Shown: piece by piece, positions 7,740-15,503 of the stretch | Layout of the letters: the number at the start of each line of letters is the position of its first letter | Numbering within the stretch: position 1 is the stretch's first letter | NCBI GenBank assembly: GCA_030680175.1 | Contig: JAUXWO010000036.1 | Span: forward strand, 62,001 to 126,000 | Reading direction: 5' to 3' | From: Vicinamibacterales bacterium | GTDB taxonomy: Bacteria; Acidobacteriota; Vicinamibacteria; Vicinamibacterales; UBA2999 | Length of the DNA stretch: 64,000 bases | The notes under the pieces: model-generated | What the model saw: the letters and a program-made list of their open reading frames with translations, nothing else | What the model was told of the DNA's origin: nothing | Databases searched by the model: none | Position numbers and translations under genes: made by a program

Positions 7740-8582
7740 ATGCCGCTTCATTCATACGCAAGACGCCTCGCCGCTGGTCTCACCCTGACAATGGCGCTCG
7801 CGAGCGGCGATGCGCTCGGCGGCCTCACGGCCTTCGACCACGGGTATGCGGCGTTCGGCCGTGTGCTCGCCGCGGCCGTGCGGGGCGATCGCGTCGATTA
7901 TCGGAACCTGGCGGCCAACCGTGCGGACCTCGACACCGCCGTCGCCGCGTTCGACGCTCCGGCGACACACGCCCTCGAGACGTGGACCCGGCCGCAGCAG
8001 CTGGCATTCTGGATCAACGCCTACAACGCCTTCACTCTGCAGGCCATCGTCGGCCACTATCCCATTCAGCGCCGGCGCTTCAGTCTGCACCCCGCGAGCA
8101 GCATCCGCCAGATCCCGGGCGTCTGGGATCGCCTCACCTGGCGGGCCGCGGGGCGCACGGTCACGCTCGACGAGATCGAACATGCGATCATCCGGCCGGG
8201 GTTCGACGAGCCGCTCATCCACTTCGCCGTCAACTGCGCCTCCGTCAGCTGCCCGCCGCTGGCCGCGGAACCGTACCGCGCCGCGACGCTGGAGGCGCAG
8301 CTCGAAGCCGCGGCGGAGCGCTACCTCGCGAGCCCGCACGGCCTGCAGCGGGTCGGACGGCTGTGGCGCGTGTCGAGCCTCTTCAAGTGGTACGGCGACG
8401 ACTTCGTCGACCGCTTTGCGCAGGACGATGCGCGCGCGCGATCGGCCAGGGACGGGGCCATCCAGAGCGTCATCGAGACCTACGGGCCGCCGGACATCCG
8501 GACCGTCGTGAACGGCCGCATCCGTATCGCCTTCATCGCGTATGACTGGTCGCTCAACGACATCGAGGAGACCCACCGATGA
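7740..8582 (+). CDS. Exported DUF547 protein
   Basis: 280 residues with an N-terminal hydrophobic segment (RRLAAGLTLTMALA), then a full DUF547 domain: YRNLAANRADLD, QQLAFWINAYNAFTLQAI, HPASSIRQIPGVWD, IHFAVNCASVSCPPLAAEPY and LFKWYGDDF. The Asn-Cys-SCPPL segment is the conserved core; the biochemical function of this family is not established, though it recurs beside redox and selenium proteins. The ATG at 7740 is chosen because the signal sequence begins there. The stop overlaps the start of the DUF3179 selenoprotein as ATGA, so the two are translationally coupled. A second DUF547 domain in this window is fused to a TVP38 protein (59838-61463). Confidence 0.85.
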   Translation: MPLHSYARRLAAGLTLTMALASGDALGGLTAFDHGYAAFGRVLAAAVRGDRVDYRNLAANRADLDTAVAAFDAPATHALETWTRPQQLAFWINAYNAFTLQAIVGHYPIQRRRFSLHPASSIRQIPGVWDRLTWRAAGRTVTLDEIEHAIIRPGFDEPLIHFAVNCASVSCPPLAAEPYRAATLEAQLEAAAERYLASPHGLQRVGRLWRVSSLFKWYGDDFVDRFAQDDARARSARDGAIQSVIETYGPPDIRTVVNGRIRIAFIAYDWSLNDIEETHR

Positions 8583-9619
8583 TCAAGAGGATCGCCCGAG
8601 CCGCAGCGGTCGTATTCGTCGCGCTGGCTGGACTCGGCGCGGCGCAGCGCTGGGTCGAGCAGGTCACCATTGACGGCGACCCGGTGCTGCGTGGCCTGCC
8701 GAAGGACGCAATCCCGGCCATCGACCGGCCACGGTTCGTCCCGGCCACCCAGGCCACGTTCGTCGCCGACGAGGAACCGGTGATCGGCCTCGTGGCCGGC
8801 GACGACGCGCGGGCGTACCCCACCTGGCTGCTGAACGCCCACGAGATCGTCAACGACCACATGGGAGGCCGCGCCATTGCGGTCACCTGGTGACCGCTCT
8901 GCTATACGGGCATCGTGTATGCCCGCACGGTCGACGGTGAAGAGCTCAGCTTCGGCGTCTCGGGCATGCTCTGGCGCGACAACCTCGTGATGTACGACCG
9001 GCAGTCCGAGTCCTGGTGGGCCCAGGGATCCGGCCAGGCCATCCGGGGCCCCCGCCGCGGCACACAACTCGAGCAGGTCGCCTCGGACATGATGACCTGG
9101 AAGGAATGGCGCACACTGCACCCGCGCACGCGTGTGTTGGCGCCCGAGGTGACGCGCGACCGCACCGGCCGCGACGTCTACGCTTCGTACCACCGCAGCC
9201 GCAGCATCGGCGTCACGGGCCGGACGCGCAGCGCCGGCGCGCTCGACGCCAAGGCCCAGGTGCTCGGATTCCGCATCGGGCGCGACAGCTTCGCGGTGGA
9301 GACCGGGCGCCTGGCCCGCGATCCCGTGATGCAGGCGGAGGCCGGTGACACGCCGGTGGTCGTCGTGGCGTCACCGGACCGCTCCTCGGCGCGGGCCTTT
9401 GTCGCCGCCGGCCACACCTTCCGTGACGTGCGCGAGGAGGCGGGGCGTGTGCGCATGACGGACGAGAAGACCGGGTCGCACTGGGACGCGTTTGCGGGTC
9501 GGGCGGTCTCTGGCCCGCTGGCCGGACAGCAGCTCGAATCCGTCGTCGCGCATCTGTCCTACTGGTTCTCGTGGCACTCGTTCTTCCCGGAGAGCGTGGT
9601 GCTCACGCCCTCCAGGTAG
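8579..9619 (+). CDS. DUF3179 selenoprotein (in-frame TGA read as Sec)
   Basis: The frame from ATG 8579 runs to 9619 with one in-frame TGA at 8891-8893 (residue 105). The translation reads AIAVTW-U-PLCYTGIVYAR; DUF3179 proteins normally have VTWCPLC here, so selenocysteine replaces the first Cys of the CxxC. The sequence after the TGA is a normal full-length DUF3179 domain (FGVSGMLWRDNLVMYDR, SWWAQGSGQAIRGP), which argues against a decayed gene. A hairpin fitting a bacterial SECIS element starts 14 bases after the TGA. A signal-like helix (AAAVVFVALAGLGA) suggests an envelope location. The product is 346 residues. Function of DUF3179 is unknown; a U-x-x-C pair implies thiol/selenol redox chemistry. 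It overlaps the DUF547 gene by ATGA. Confidence 0.88.
8891..8932 (+). promoter_or_regulatory. Putative bacterial SECIS element of the DUF3179 gene
   Basis: After the TGA come 14 bases, then GGGCAT (8908-8913), loop CGTGT (8914-8918) and ATGCCC (8919-8924): a perfect 6-bp stem with a 5-base loop. An outer 5-bp stem GACCG (8892-8896) / CGGTC (8928-8932) encloses it. Position and shape fit the SelB-binding hairpins that follow Sec codons in bacteria. The second selenoprotein gene of the window has the same spacing and nearly the same loop. Confidence 0.8.
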
Positions 9620-9641
9620 AGCGCCCGGCCCCCGGTCCCGG

Positions 9642-10046
9642 TCAGACGCGCGCGCGCCCGCCGAGGGTCCCGCGCGTGTCCAGGTCGCGCAGCAGGAAGA
9701 GCGTGAAGCACGCGGCCAGCATCGGCCACGCCGCGAAGAACAACAAGTTGTTCATCGGATCGAGGTACTGGTTGTACGACGACAACGTCGAGACGGTGTG
9801 CAGCAGCAGCACCAGGCCGTACGTGACCGTTTTCTGGAACCCAGCCACGAAAGCCAGAATCAGCAGGAGCTCGGCCGCACCGATCGCCATGAACGCGCCC
9901 GGCCCGAGTCCGCTGATGCCGTAGAAGTTCTCGAACACGCGCGCCGCGTGCTCGGCCTGGACGAACTTGTCGATCGTCCACATCAGCATCACGAGAAAGA
10001 CGGTGAGGCGAAGGGACAACAGCGCGAGCGAGATGCGTTCAGTCAT
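9642..10046 (-). CDS. DoxX-family membrane protein
   Basis: 134 residues, four hydrophobic helices of the DoxX/TQO_small type: LRLTVFLVMLMWTIDKF, then FYGISGLGPGAFMAIGAAELLL, a VTYGLVLLLHTVSTLSS helix and FFAAWPMLAACFTLFLL. DoxX-like proteins are inner-membrane parts of oxidoreductases or respiratory assemblies, but most, like this one, have no proven role. The ATG at 10046 is preferred over one 15 bases upstream because GGAGG lies at the right distance. The gene overlaps the end of the NrtS-like gene by eight bases and is probably co-translated with it. Confidence 0.8.
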   Translation of the reverse strand: MTERISLALLSLRLTVFLVMLMWTIDKFVQAEHAARVFENFYGISGLGPGAFMAIGAAELLLILAFVAGFQKTVTYGLVLLLHTVSTLSSYNQYLDPMNNLLFFAAWPMLAACFTLFLLRDLDTRGTLGGRARV

Positions 10047-10323
10047 GCGTGGAACCTCCAAGGTTGACGATCATAGCGCGCCGCGCACGGGCCGCGTCAC
10101 GCGAGGCCGAGACGCTGGCGAGCGTCGATACCGTGTACGGCACCAGCATCGTCAGCACCATCCGCGCGAGGCGTCCGGGGCTGACCTCGCCGGCCAGCAG
10201 CGCATCGCTGTGGTTGATGGCGAGGAGCAGGCTGCCGACGACGACGGCGTACTTGAGGCTGCGGCGCACAACGGCGGGCGCGGTGGCCAGGTGCATCCAG
10301 GTGTCGCGATCGGGTGGTGTCAT
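10039..10323 (-). CDS. nrtS: NrtS-like small membrane protein
   Basis: 94 residues from ATG 10323. The core, RRSLKYAVVVGSLLLAINHS then DALLAGEV and a second helix MVLTMLVPYTVSTLAS, matches the two-helix pattern of NrtS, a small protein reported as a nitrate/nitrite transporter component in cyanobacteria and found widely elsewhere. An asparagine plus HSDAL between the helices and a VPY-S-TLAS ending are the most telling features. It overlaps the DoxX gene by eight bases. No nitrate reductase is in the window, so the physiological link is open; the symbol rests on pattern similarity only. Confidence 0.6.
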   Translation of the reverse strand: MTPPDRDTWMHLATAPAVVRRSLKYAVVVGSLLLAINHSDALLAGEVSPGRLARMVLTMLVPYTVSTLASVSASRDAARARRAMIVNLGGSTHD

Positions 10324-10418
10324 GGCGGCTGCCGCAGGCGGCCGACCGGCGGCGGCCGGTCGTCGTGGTCGGAGCATACGCGGGGACCGCACGTGACGCA
10401 ACCGCGGCCGGCGTGCGC

Positions 10419-10571
10419 TCACGACAGGGCGCGCCAGAGCGGCAGCAACACGAACTCCGCCAGGAACACCACGACGAGCAGCCCGAAGGCCAGGGGTGAG
10501 AACTGGCCGCACCCGTGGCAGACGACGGGGGCGGGGCCGGCCTGGGGCGTCGGGCGGGCGGTTCGGCTCAC
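10419..10571 (-). CDS. 50-residue membrane protein with CHGC motif
   Basis: Short gene of 50 codons from a GTG at 10571. A cytoplasmic half with one CHGC (PVVCHGCGQFSP) is followed by a single membrane helix, LAFGLLVVVFLAEFVLLPLW. One CxxC cannot bind zinc alone, so it may dimerise or bind a partner. I accept the gene because the GTG lies exactly 8 bases after the GAC of a GTAAC-N17-GAC element, the same distance as at the histidine kinase gene, and because hydrophobicity changes sharply in this frame. It leads the NrtS-DoxX group after a 95-base gap. No recognised family. Confidence 0.6.
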   Translation of the reverse strand: MSRTARPTPQAGPAPVVCHGCGQFSPLAFGLLVVVFLAEFVLLPLWRALS

Positions 10572-10579
10572 GGTGAAAG

Positions 10580-10604
10580 GTCCTGGAGCGACAGGAAATG
10601 TTAC
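10580..10604 (-). promoter_or_regulatory. GTAAC-N17-GAC promoter-like element (site F)
   Basis: GCGTAACA with AGGAC at the standard spacing on the minus strand, 8 bases before the GTG of the 50-residue gene. A plus-strand GTAACG at 10623 on the other side lacks the GAC and is not counted. Confidence 0.65.
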
Positions 10605-10657
10605 GCGGCAGTGGGCTGGGGCGTAACGGATGAGCCCTGCCTGCCGTAGAACGCGGC

Positions 10658-11086
10658 GTGCGCCCGCTCCTTCGTTGCGTCGCTGCCGTGCTGGCCATCG
10701 CGATCGTCGCGTGGAGTCCCGTGAAGGGCACGGAGGGGGCGCGCCAGGACCGGCCGGCCGTCGAGGCGTGGCTGGGCAGCTTCGCCGCAGGGGCCGAGCG
10801 TGTGACGATCGCGTGGGGCGCCGGCGGGCTGACACTGCACCTCGGCAACGTGGTCCTGCGGGTCGATGGCGCCTGGCACGAGACCGTTCCCACCTTCTCG
10901 GTGCGCCACCGCGCCACCTGGCTGGCGGACCGGCAGGTGATCGCCATCGACGAACAGCACAACCGCGGCGCCCACTGGCGCCACGAACTCCGGCTCGAGC
11001 CGGATGGGCAACGGCTGCAGAAGGTCGTCCTCTCCCCCACCGGCACGGGCGAACGCGTGCAGCGCATCTACGCACGGATGCGATAG
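10658..11086 (+). CDS. Exported hypothetical protein
   Basis: 142 residues from GTG 10658. N-terminal signal-like segment (LLRCVAAVLAIAIVAW), then a short mature part rich in alternating hydrophobic and charged residues (VTIAWGAGGLTLHLGN, VRHRATWLADRQVIAIDEQ, HELRLEPDGQRLQKVVLSP). The pattern suggests a small beta-rich periplasmic domain, perhaps a lipocalin-like fold, but no family is recognised. It stands ahead of the SGNH-like lipoprotein with a 49-base gap and may share its transcript. Confidence 0.55.
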   Translation: MRPLLRCVAAVLAIAIVAWSPVKGTEGARQDRPAVEAWLGSFAAGAERVTIAWGAGGLTLHLGNVVLRVDGAWHETVPTFSVRHRATWLADRQVIAIDEQHNRGAHWRHELRLEPDGQRLQKVVLSPTGTGERVQRIYARMR

Positions 11087-11135
11087 ACAGACCACAAGGC
11101 TTCGGCATCCCGCCGGAGCAGACTCGGAGGCCACG

Positions 11136-12017
11136 ATGTCTCTCTCCATGGCTCGTTCGCTGGCAGCGATTGCGGCAGTGCTCGTTCTTGCCGCGGGATG
11201 TACGGGACCGGCGAAGCCACCTGCCGCGGCGGCCGCCCCGGGGCGCGATGCGTCCGGCGGGCGCCTGTTCGATGGACAGGAGAAGACGTTCGTCTTCGTC
11301 GGGTACTCGACGTCCTACCGCTGGCCGAACATCCTCGAGCTGATGATGAATCGCCAGTTCGACGACCAGATCAATTACCACATGATGAACGCGGCGGAAG
11401 GCGGGGCGCCCGTCGGGACCTGGATCGCCGAGCCCGGCACCCGCGATTACCAGCGCAGTTACGAGCGCATGCTGCGCGACTGGTTCCTGCCGCTGGCGTC
11501 CCGGCCGGACATGGAGGGGCGGCGGCGCCTGCCCAACATCCCGGCCCCGACCATCGCCGTCCTGCAGCAGTCCCTGCAGCTCTCCACGCCCCTCATCGAG
11601 GGGCCCGACGATGCGGAGAACATCAAGAAGGGCGCCGATGCCATGCAGCAGCTGGTCGAGCGGCTCCATGCCGACGGCGTGGAGTTGATCTTCCTGACCA
11701 CCCACATCTACAAGTACACGCACGAGCCCGAAGTCGAGCACGAGAAGTACGCGCTGGCGGAACTCTTGTCGCGGAAGATCCCCTACGTGTGGCCGGGACC
11801 GGACGTCTGGACGGCGACCAAGGCCCGCTGGCCCGAGGTCTTCACGCAGCCCGATCAGGTGCACCTGAACGAGCTCGGCGATGGGCTGGACGCGCGGCTC
11901 TGGTACGACCACCTGCGGCGCTACGATCGCGGGGAGCTCGAACAGACGCTCGAGAGCGCATGGGGACCCGGCTGGCGGCCGAGCGTCACCCTGGCCGAGC
12001 GGGCGGCCACGCGGTAG
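11136..12017 (+). CDS. SGNH-hydrolase-like lipoprotein
   Basis: 293 residues. A clear lipobox (VLVLAAGC) shows lipid attachment. The mature part reads like an SGNH/GDSL fold without the classical GDSL block: FVFVGYSTSYRWPNILELMM at the start, then ERLHADGVELIFLTTHIYKY and a late DQVHLNELGDGLDARLWYDH where SGNH enzymes carry the catalytic Asp-x-x-His (here D-x-V-H). The catalytic serine is probably in GYSTSY. The natural ester substrate cannot be read from the sequence. ATG 11136 has GGAGG just upstream. Confidence 0.65.
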   Translation: MSLSMARSLAAIAAVLVLAAGCTGPAKPPAAAAAPGRDASGGRLFDGQEKTFVFVGYSTSYRWPNILELMMNRQFDDQINYHMMNAAEGGAPVGTWIAEPGTRDYQRSYERMLRDWFLPLASRPDMEGRRRLPNIPAPTIAVLQQSLQLSTPLIEGPDDAENIKKGADAMQQLVERLHADGVELIFLTTHIYKYTHEPEVEHEKYALAELLSRKIPYVWPGPDVWTATKARWPEVFTQPDQVHLNELGDGLDARLWYDHLRRYDRGELEQTLESAWGPGWRPSVTLAERAATR

Positions 12018-12114
12018 CGACGCCGGCCGGACCCGGCCCTCCGTCGTCGGGTCGCGATCGAAGTCTCGGACGTCCACTGATGGGGCGCGCACGCGCGTCC
12101 TTCCTGAGTCCCCT

Positions 12115-12861
12115 ATGCCTGATCGCCGTACCTCGACGTCCTCCCGCCGGGCATCCGCGGCGCCGCCGCGCGCGCCGCGAACCCTGACCATCGACATCGG
12201 CGGGTCGGGACTCAAAGCCGCCCTGCTCGACGCCCGCGGGCATGTGATCGGCGACCCCGTGCGCATACCGACACCCGCCGACCGGCCACCCGACGCGATC
12301 GTCCGTGTCCTCGTCGGTCTTGTCTCGCCTCTCGGTGTCTGCGATCGGGTCTCGGTCGGCTTCCCGGGACTCGTGCGCGACGGCGTGGTCCAGACCGCCC
12401 CCAACTTCGACAGCCCCGCATGGCAGGGCTTCGCTCTCGCGGATGCCCTGGCCCAGGCCCTCGATCGGCCGGTCCGGGTGTTGAATGACGCCGACCTGCA
12501 GGGGCTCGGGGCAATCTCGGGCCGGGGTCTCGAACTCGTGGTGACACTCGGCACCGGCGTCGGCACGGCGCTATTTCTCGACGGCCGGCTCCTGCCGCAT
12601 CTGGAGCTGTCACGGCACCCCGTGCACCGCGGCAAGAACTACGACCAGTACCTCGGGAAGGCCGCCCGGAAGCGGGTGGGCAAGCGCAGGTGGCGGGCGC
12701 GCGTCCACCGTGTGCTGGCCATCCTCGAGTCGGTCATCAACTACGACACGCTCCACATCGGGGGCGGCGGGGCGAAGCATCTGGGCGACGTCGCCGCGCC
12801 CCGCATCCGTCTGACCGACAACAGGGCCGCGCTCATCGGCGGGCTGGCGGTGTGGCGCTGA
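12115..12861 (+). CDS. ppgK: Polyphosphate glucokinase (ROK family)
   Basis: 248 residues. ROK-type ATPase fold: phosphate loop TLTIDIGGSGLKAALLD, VGFPGLVRDGVV, active-site VRVLNDADLQGLGA with catalytic Asp, and VVTLGTGVGTALFLDG. The segment HPVHRGKNYDQYLGKAARKR is the mark of the PPGK subgroup, which can phosphorylate glucose with polyphosphate. Length is usual for PPGK. The SLC13 carrier gene begins inside the last codons. A link to the GH15 glucoamylase at 37390 (glucose release, then phosphorylation) is plausible but rests on function, not position. Confidence 0.85.
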   Translation: MPDRRTSTSSRRASAAPPRAPRTLTIDIGGSGLKAALLDARGHVIGDPVRIPTPADRPPDAIVRVLVGLVSPLGVCDRVSVGFPGLVRDGVVQTAPNFDSPAWQGFALADALAQALDRPVRVLNDADLQGLGAISGRGLELVVTLGTGVGTALFLDGRLLPHLELSRHPVHRGKNYDQYLGKAARKRVGKRRWRARVHRVLAILESVINYDTLHIGGGGAKHLGDVAAPRIRLTDNRAALIGGLAVWR

Positions 12862-14273
12862 GCACGGCCGGCGCCGCCAGCGTCGCCAATCCGGGGCTCC
12901 GCCTCCTGCTGATTGCCTCTGTCGGCCTGGTGCTGCTGGCGCTGCCGGCGCCGGCCACGCTGGGGGTCGCCGGCTCTCGCACGGGAATCATCTTCGTCGT
13001 CGCGTTGCTCCTGTGGGTCACCGAGGCGCTGCCGATGGCCGTCACCGCCCTGCTCGTCCTCGTGCTCCAGCCGCTCCTCGGCGTGGCGCCGGCGCGCACG
13101 GCCTTCACGACGTTCATGAGCCCGGTGTTCTTCTTCGTCCTGGCCATGTTCGCGATCGCGTTGGTCATCGTGTCGACCGGACTCGACCGCCGCTTTGCGC
13201 TGTGGCTGCTCGCCCGCGCCGGCACCAGCCCGCGCCGCGTGGTCGGCGCCTTCATGGCGGGCACCGCCGCGCTTTCCAGCATCATGTCCGACGTCCCGGC
13301 CTGCGCCATCTTCATGGCGCTGGCCGTCGGTGTCCTCAATCGGGCCGGCGTACCCGTCGGAGGATCGGCATTCGGCAAGGCCCTGATGATCGGGATCCCG
13401 ATGGCCGCCTACATCGGCGGGGTCGCCACGCCGGTCGGCAGTTCGGTCAACATCGTCGGGATGCACTTCATCGAACAGTTTGGCGGGGTCCGGGTGCCGT
13501 TCGTCACGTGGATGCTGATCGGGGTGCCCATGGCCGTCGTCCTCGTGCCGCTGGCGGCCACGGTGCTGGTGGCCGTGTACCCGCCGGAGATCGAGACGGT
13601 CGGCCACATCGACGAGGTGCTGGCAGAACGACGCGGTCTCGGCGGGATCAGCGCGCCCGAATGGAAGGCGGTGATGGTCATCGGCGCGATGATCGGTCTG
13701 TGGACAGCCAGCAGCTGGGTGCCGGCGCTGGACCTGACGCTCATCGCCGTGACCGGTGCGATCGTCATGTTCCTGCCCGGCGTGCGACTGCTGACGTGGG
13801 CGGAGGCCGAGCGCGGCATCGGCTGGAGCGTGCTGTTCCTGCTGGGCGCCGTGACGTCGCTCGGCGCCGCCTCCGAGGCGACGGGCCTCGCCACGTGGAT
13901 CGTCGACGCGGCCCTGGGCGGGATTGCCGGCTGGCCCATCGCCGCGATGGTCGCCGCCATCGGCACGCTCACCGTGCTCGTGCTGCTGGTGCTGCCCATC
14001 GGACCGGTCGTCAACGCGATCCTGATTCCGCCCATCTCCGTGCTGGCGCTGGCGCATGACACCCATCCGCTCACGTACACCCTGCCGGTCGCCTTCACGG
14101 CCTCCTGTGCGCTGCTGCTGCCGCTCAATCCCGTCGGTGCGATCACCTACAGCAGGGGCTATTATCAGATGCACGACATGTTGGGACCGGGGCTGCTTGT
14201 CAGTCTGGCGTGGGTGGTGTGGATCACGGTGCTGATGGTCACGTTCCTGCCTGTCCTGGCCGGAGGCGCCTGA
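12852..14273 (+). CDS. SLC13/DASS-type anion:sodium symporter
   Basis: 473 residues from a GTG at 12852 that overlaps the glucokinase stop. About eleven to twelve helices. Family motifs: TGIIFVVALLLWVTEALPM near the start, GTAALSSIMSDVPACAIFMA (first re-entrant hairpin, SNT-like position), YIGGVATPVGSSVNIVG with the anion-binding SSVNIVG, and late FTASCALLLPLNPVGAITYS. DASS carriers import dicarboxylates, sulfate or phosphate with sodium. The substrate is not readable. Following genes encode an OsmC-like protein and a CoA-ligase-like enzyme, so an organic acid is a reasonable guess. Confidence 0.85.
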   Translation: MALSTAGAASVANPGLRLLLIASVGLVLLALPAPATLGVAGSRTGIIFVVALLLWVTEALPMAVTALLVLVLQPLLGVAPARTAFTTFMSPVFFFVLAMFAIALVIVSTGLDRRFALWLLARAGTSPRRVVGAFMAGTAALSSIMSDVPACAIFMALAVGVLNRAGVPVGGSAFGKALMIGIPMAAYIGGVATPVGSSVNIVGMHFIEQFGGVRVPFVTWMLIGVPMAVVLVPLAATVLVAVYPPEIETVGHIDEVLAERRGLGGISAPEWKAVMVIGAMIGLWTASSWVPALDLTLIAVTGAIVMFLPGVRLLTWAEAERGIGWSVLFLLGAVTSLGAASEATGLATWIVDAALGGIAGWPIAAMVAAIGTLTVLVLLVLPIGPVVNAILIPPISVLALAHDTHPLTYTLPVAFTASCALLLPLNPVGAITYSRGYYQMHDMLGPGLLVSLAWVVWITVLMVTFLPVLAGGA

Positions 14274-15502
14274 TGTCCGCTGGCCCGCGGCCCTCGCTCT
14301 TGCCCGAACCGGAGGTCTACAAGGTCGCTGCATCCGGCGCGCCGGCCACGGCCGGCGACCGATCAGGCGTCCGCGTGCACGGCGTCTTCCGGGCGCTCGA
14401 AGGGATGCAGAAGGAGGCGATGGTCGGCACCGACGGGCCGGACGGCGCGTGGTGGCGCCTGGTCTCGGACGAGGGCCCCTACCTGAACGGCACCGATCTG
14501 GCGCCGTACCCGCTGGCGTTCTTCGCCGCCGCGTTGCAGGTGTCGTTCCTGTCCGAACTGGATCGCGCGGCCGCGACGGCGGGCGTGGCGCTCTCGGCGG
14601 TGGCCACGCATCTCGACACGCGGTACACCATGGCGGGGTCAGCTCTGCGCGGTGACATGACGGGCGGCGCGGAGCCGGCCGCGCTGCGCGTCTCGCTGGC
14701 CACCGACGCGCCGGCGGACGTCGTCGCACGGCTTGTGCTCGACGCCGAAGCCTCCTCACCGGCGCATGCGGTGATGCGCGTCCCGGCGGAGAGCCGCTTC
14801 ACGCTCGTCGCCAACGGCCGGGACGTCGCGCTGCCGGGCGCGGAGGCGGCGCCCGTGCCCGCCGTCGATCCGCGGCCGGTGTTCGACACCATGCGTCGCG
14901 CCTCGCCGGACACCTGGTGGCCCGGCATCATCACGCGTACGGTCGCCAGTCCCCTCGTCCACGGCGCGCCCGGTGGGGCGGGCAGCAGCCTGCAGGCGGA
15001 ACAGAAGCGCACGCTGCACGTCGTCAGCACGGGCGGGCGAGCCGGGGCCGGCGCGATGGCCGTCGACGTCGGACTGCGGCAGCCGGTCGGCAGCACGTTT
15101 CGGTTCCTGGCCCCCGCGCGTGGCGTGGGACGCGCCGGCGAGCCCGCGCCATCGGCTCTTGTGTATCTCGCCGCGGGCGTGGGGTTCTGCTTCCTGACCC
15201 AACTCGGGCGCTACGCGCACATTACGAAGCAGAAGGTGCATGGCGTCCGCCTCGCGCAGGCCAGCGAGTTCCGGCGAAGCGTCCGCGGGCGCTGGACGCC
15301 ACAGCCGGTGACGACCGGTGTGTTTCTCGACAGCGACGGCGACGACGCCGACGCCGCCAGGATGGTGGCGATGGGCCGGCAGACCTGCTTCCTGCACGCG
15401 GCGATGCGGGCGGCGCTCCCCACCCGGATGGAGGTGGTCCTGAACGGCCGGCCCCTGCCGGCCCCGCTCCTGGCGTCCGCCGCGGCGGCAGCGGGCGACT
15501 GA
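14273..15502 (+). CDS. Double OsmC-like protein
   Basis: 409 residues. Two OsmC-type halves can be seen: an N-terminal one with PYLNGTDLAPYPLAFFAAAL and ELDRAAATAGV, and a C-terminal one with VYLAAGVGFCFLTQLGRYAH and KQKVHGVRL. Canonical OsmC proteins have two catalytic Cys in one chain; here the second half has a Cys at FCFLTQL and another at MGRQTCFLHAA, while the first half lacks the equivalent Cys. So only one half is likely to be active as a peroxidase or thiol-handling site. Start ATG overlaps the SLC13 stop (TGATG). It is immediately followed by a PaaK-like ligase. Confidence 0.7.
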   Translation: MSAGPRPSLLPEPEVYKVAASGAPATAGDRSGVRVHGVFRALEGMQKEAMVGTDGPDGAWWRLVSDEGPYLNGTDLAPYPLAFFAAALQVSFLSELDRAAATAGVALSAVATHLDTRYTMAGSALRGDMTGGAEPAALRVSLATDAPADVVARLVLDAEASSPAHAVMRVPAESRFTLVANGRDVALPGAEAAPVPAVDPRPVFDTMRRASPDTWWPGIITRTVASPLVHGAPGGAGSSLQAEQKRTLHVVSTGGRAGAGAMAVDVGLRQPVGSTFRFLAPARGVGRAGEPAPSALVYLAAGVGFCFLTQLGRYAHITKQKVHGVRLAQASEFRRSVRGRWTPQPVTTGVFLDSDGDDADAARMVAMGRQTCFLHAAMRAALPTRMEVVLNGRPLPAPLLASAAAAAGD

Positions 15503-15503
15503 G

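Noticed and set aside
8891-8893. Reading the TGA of the DUF3179 gene as a nonsense mutation (pseudogene)
   Set aside because: The frame continues for 240 codons with intact motifs, the TGA replaces exactly the active-site Cys, and a SECIS-like hairpin follows.
10623-10627. GTAACG before the exported hypothetical gene at 10658
   Set aside because: No GAC or TAC at the standard spacing; not counted as a promoter element. The same holds for GTAAC at 18189 and 31014.
10419-12635. 738-codon open frame on the minus strand
   Set aside because: It covers the complement of the SGNH and glucokinase genes; only its last 50 codons, from GTG 10571, are believable.
12741-14759. 672-codon minus-strand frame opposite the SLC13 carrier
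   Set aside because: Extreme Arg/His/Gln content and no family; the plus strand encodes an evident membrane carrier.
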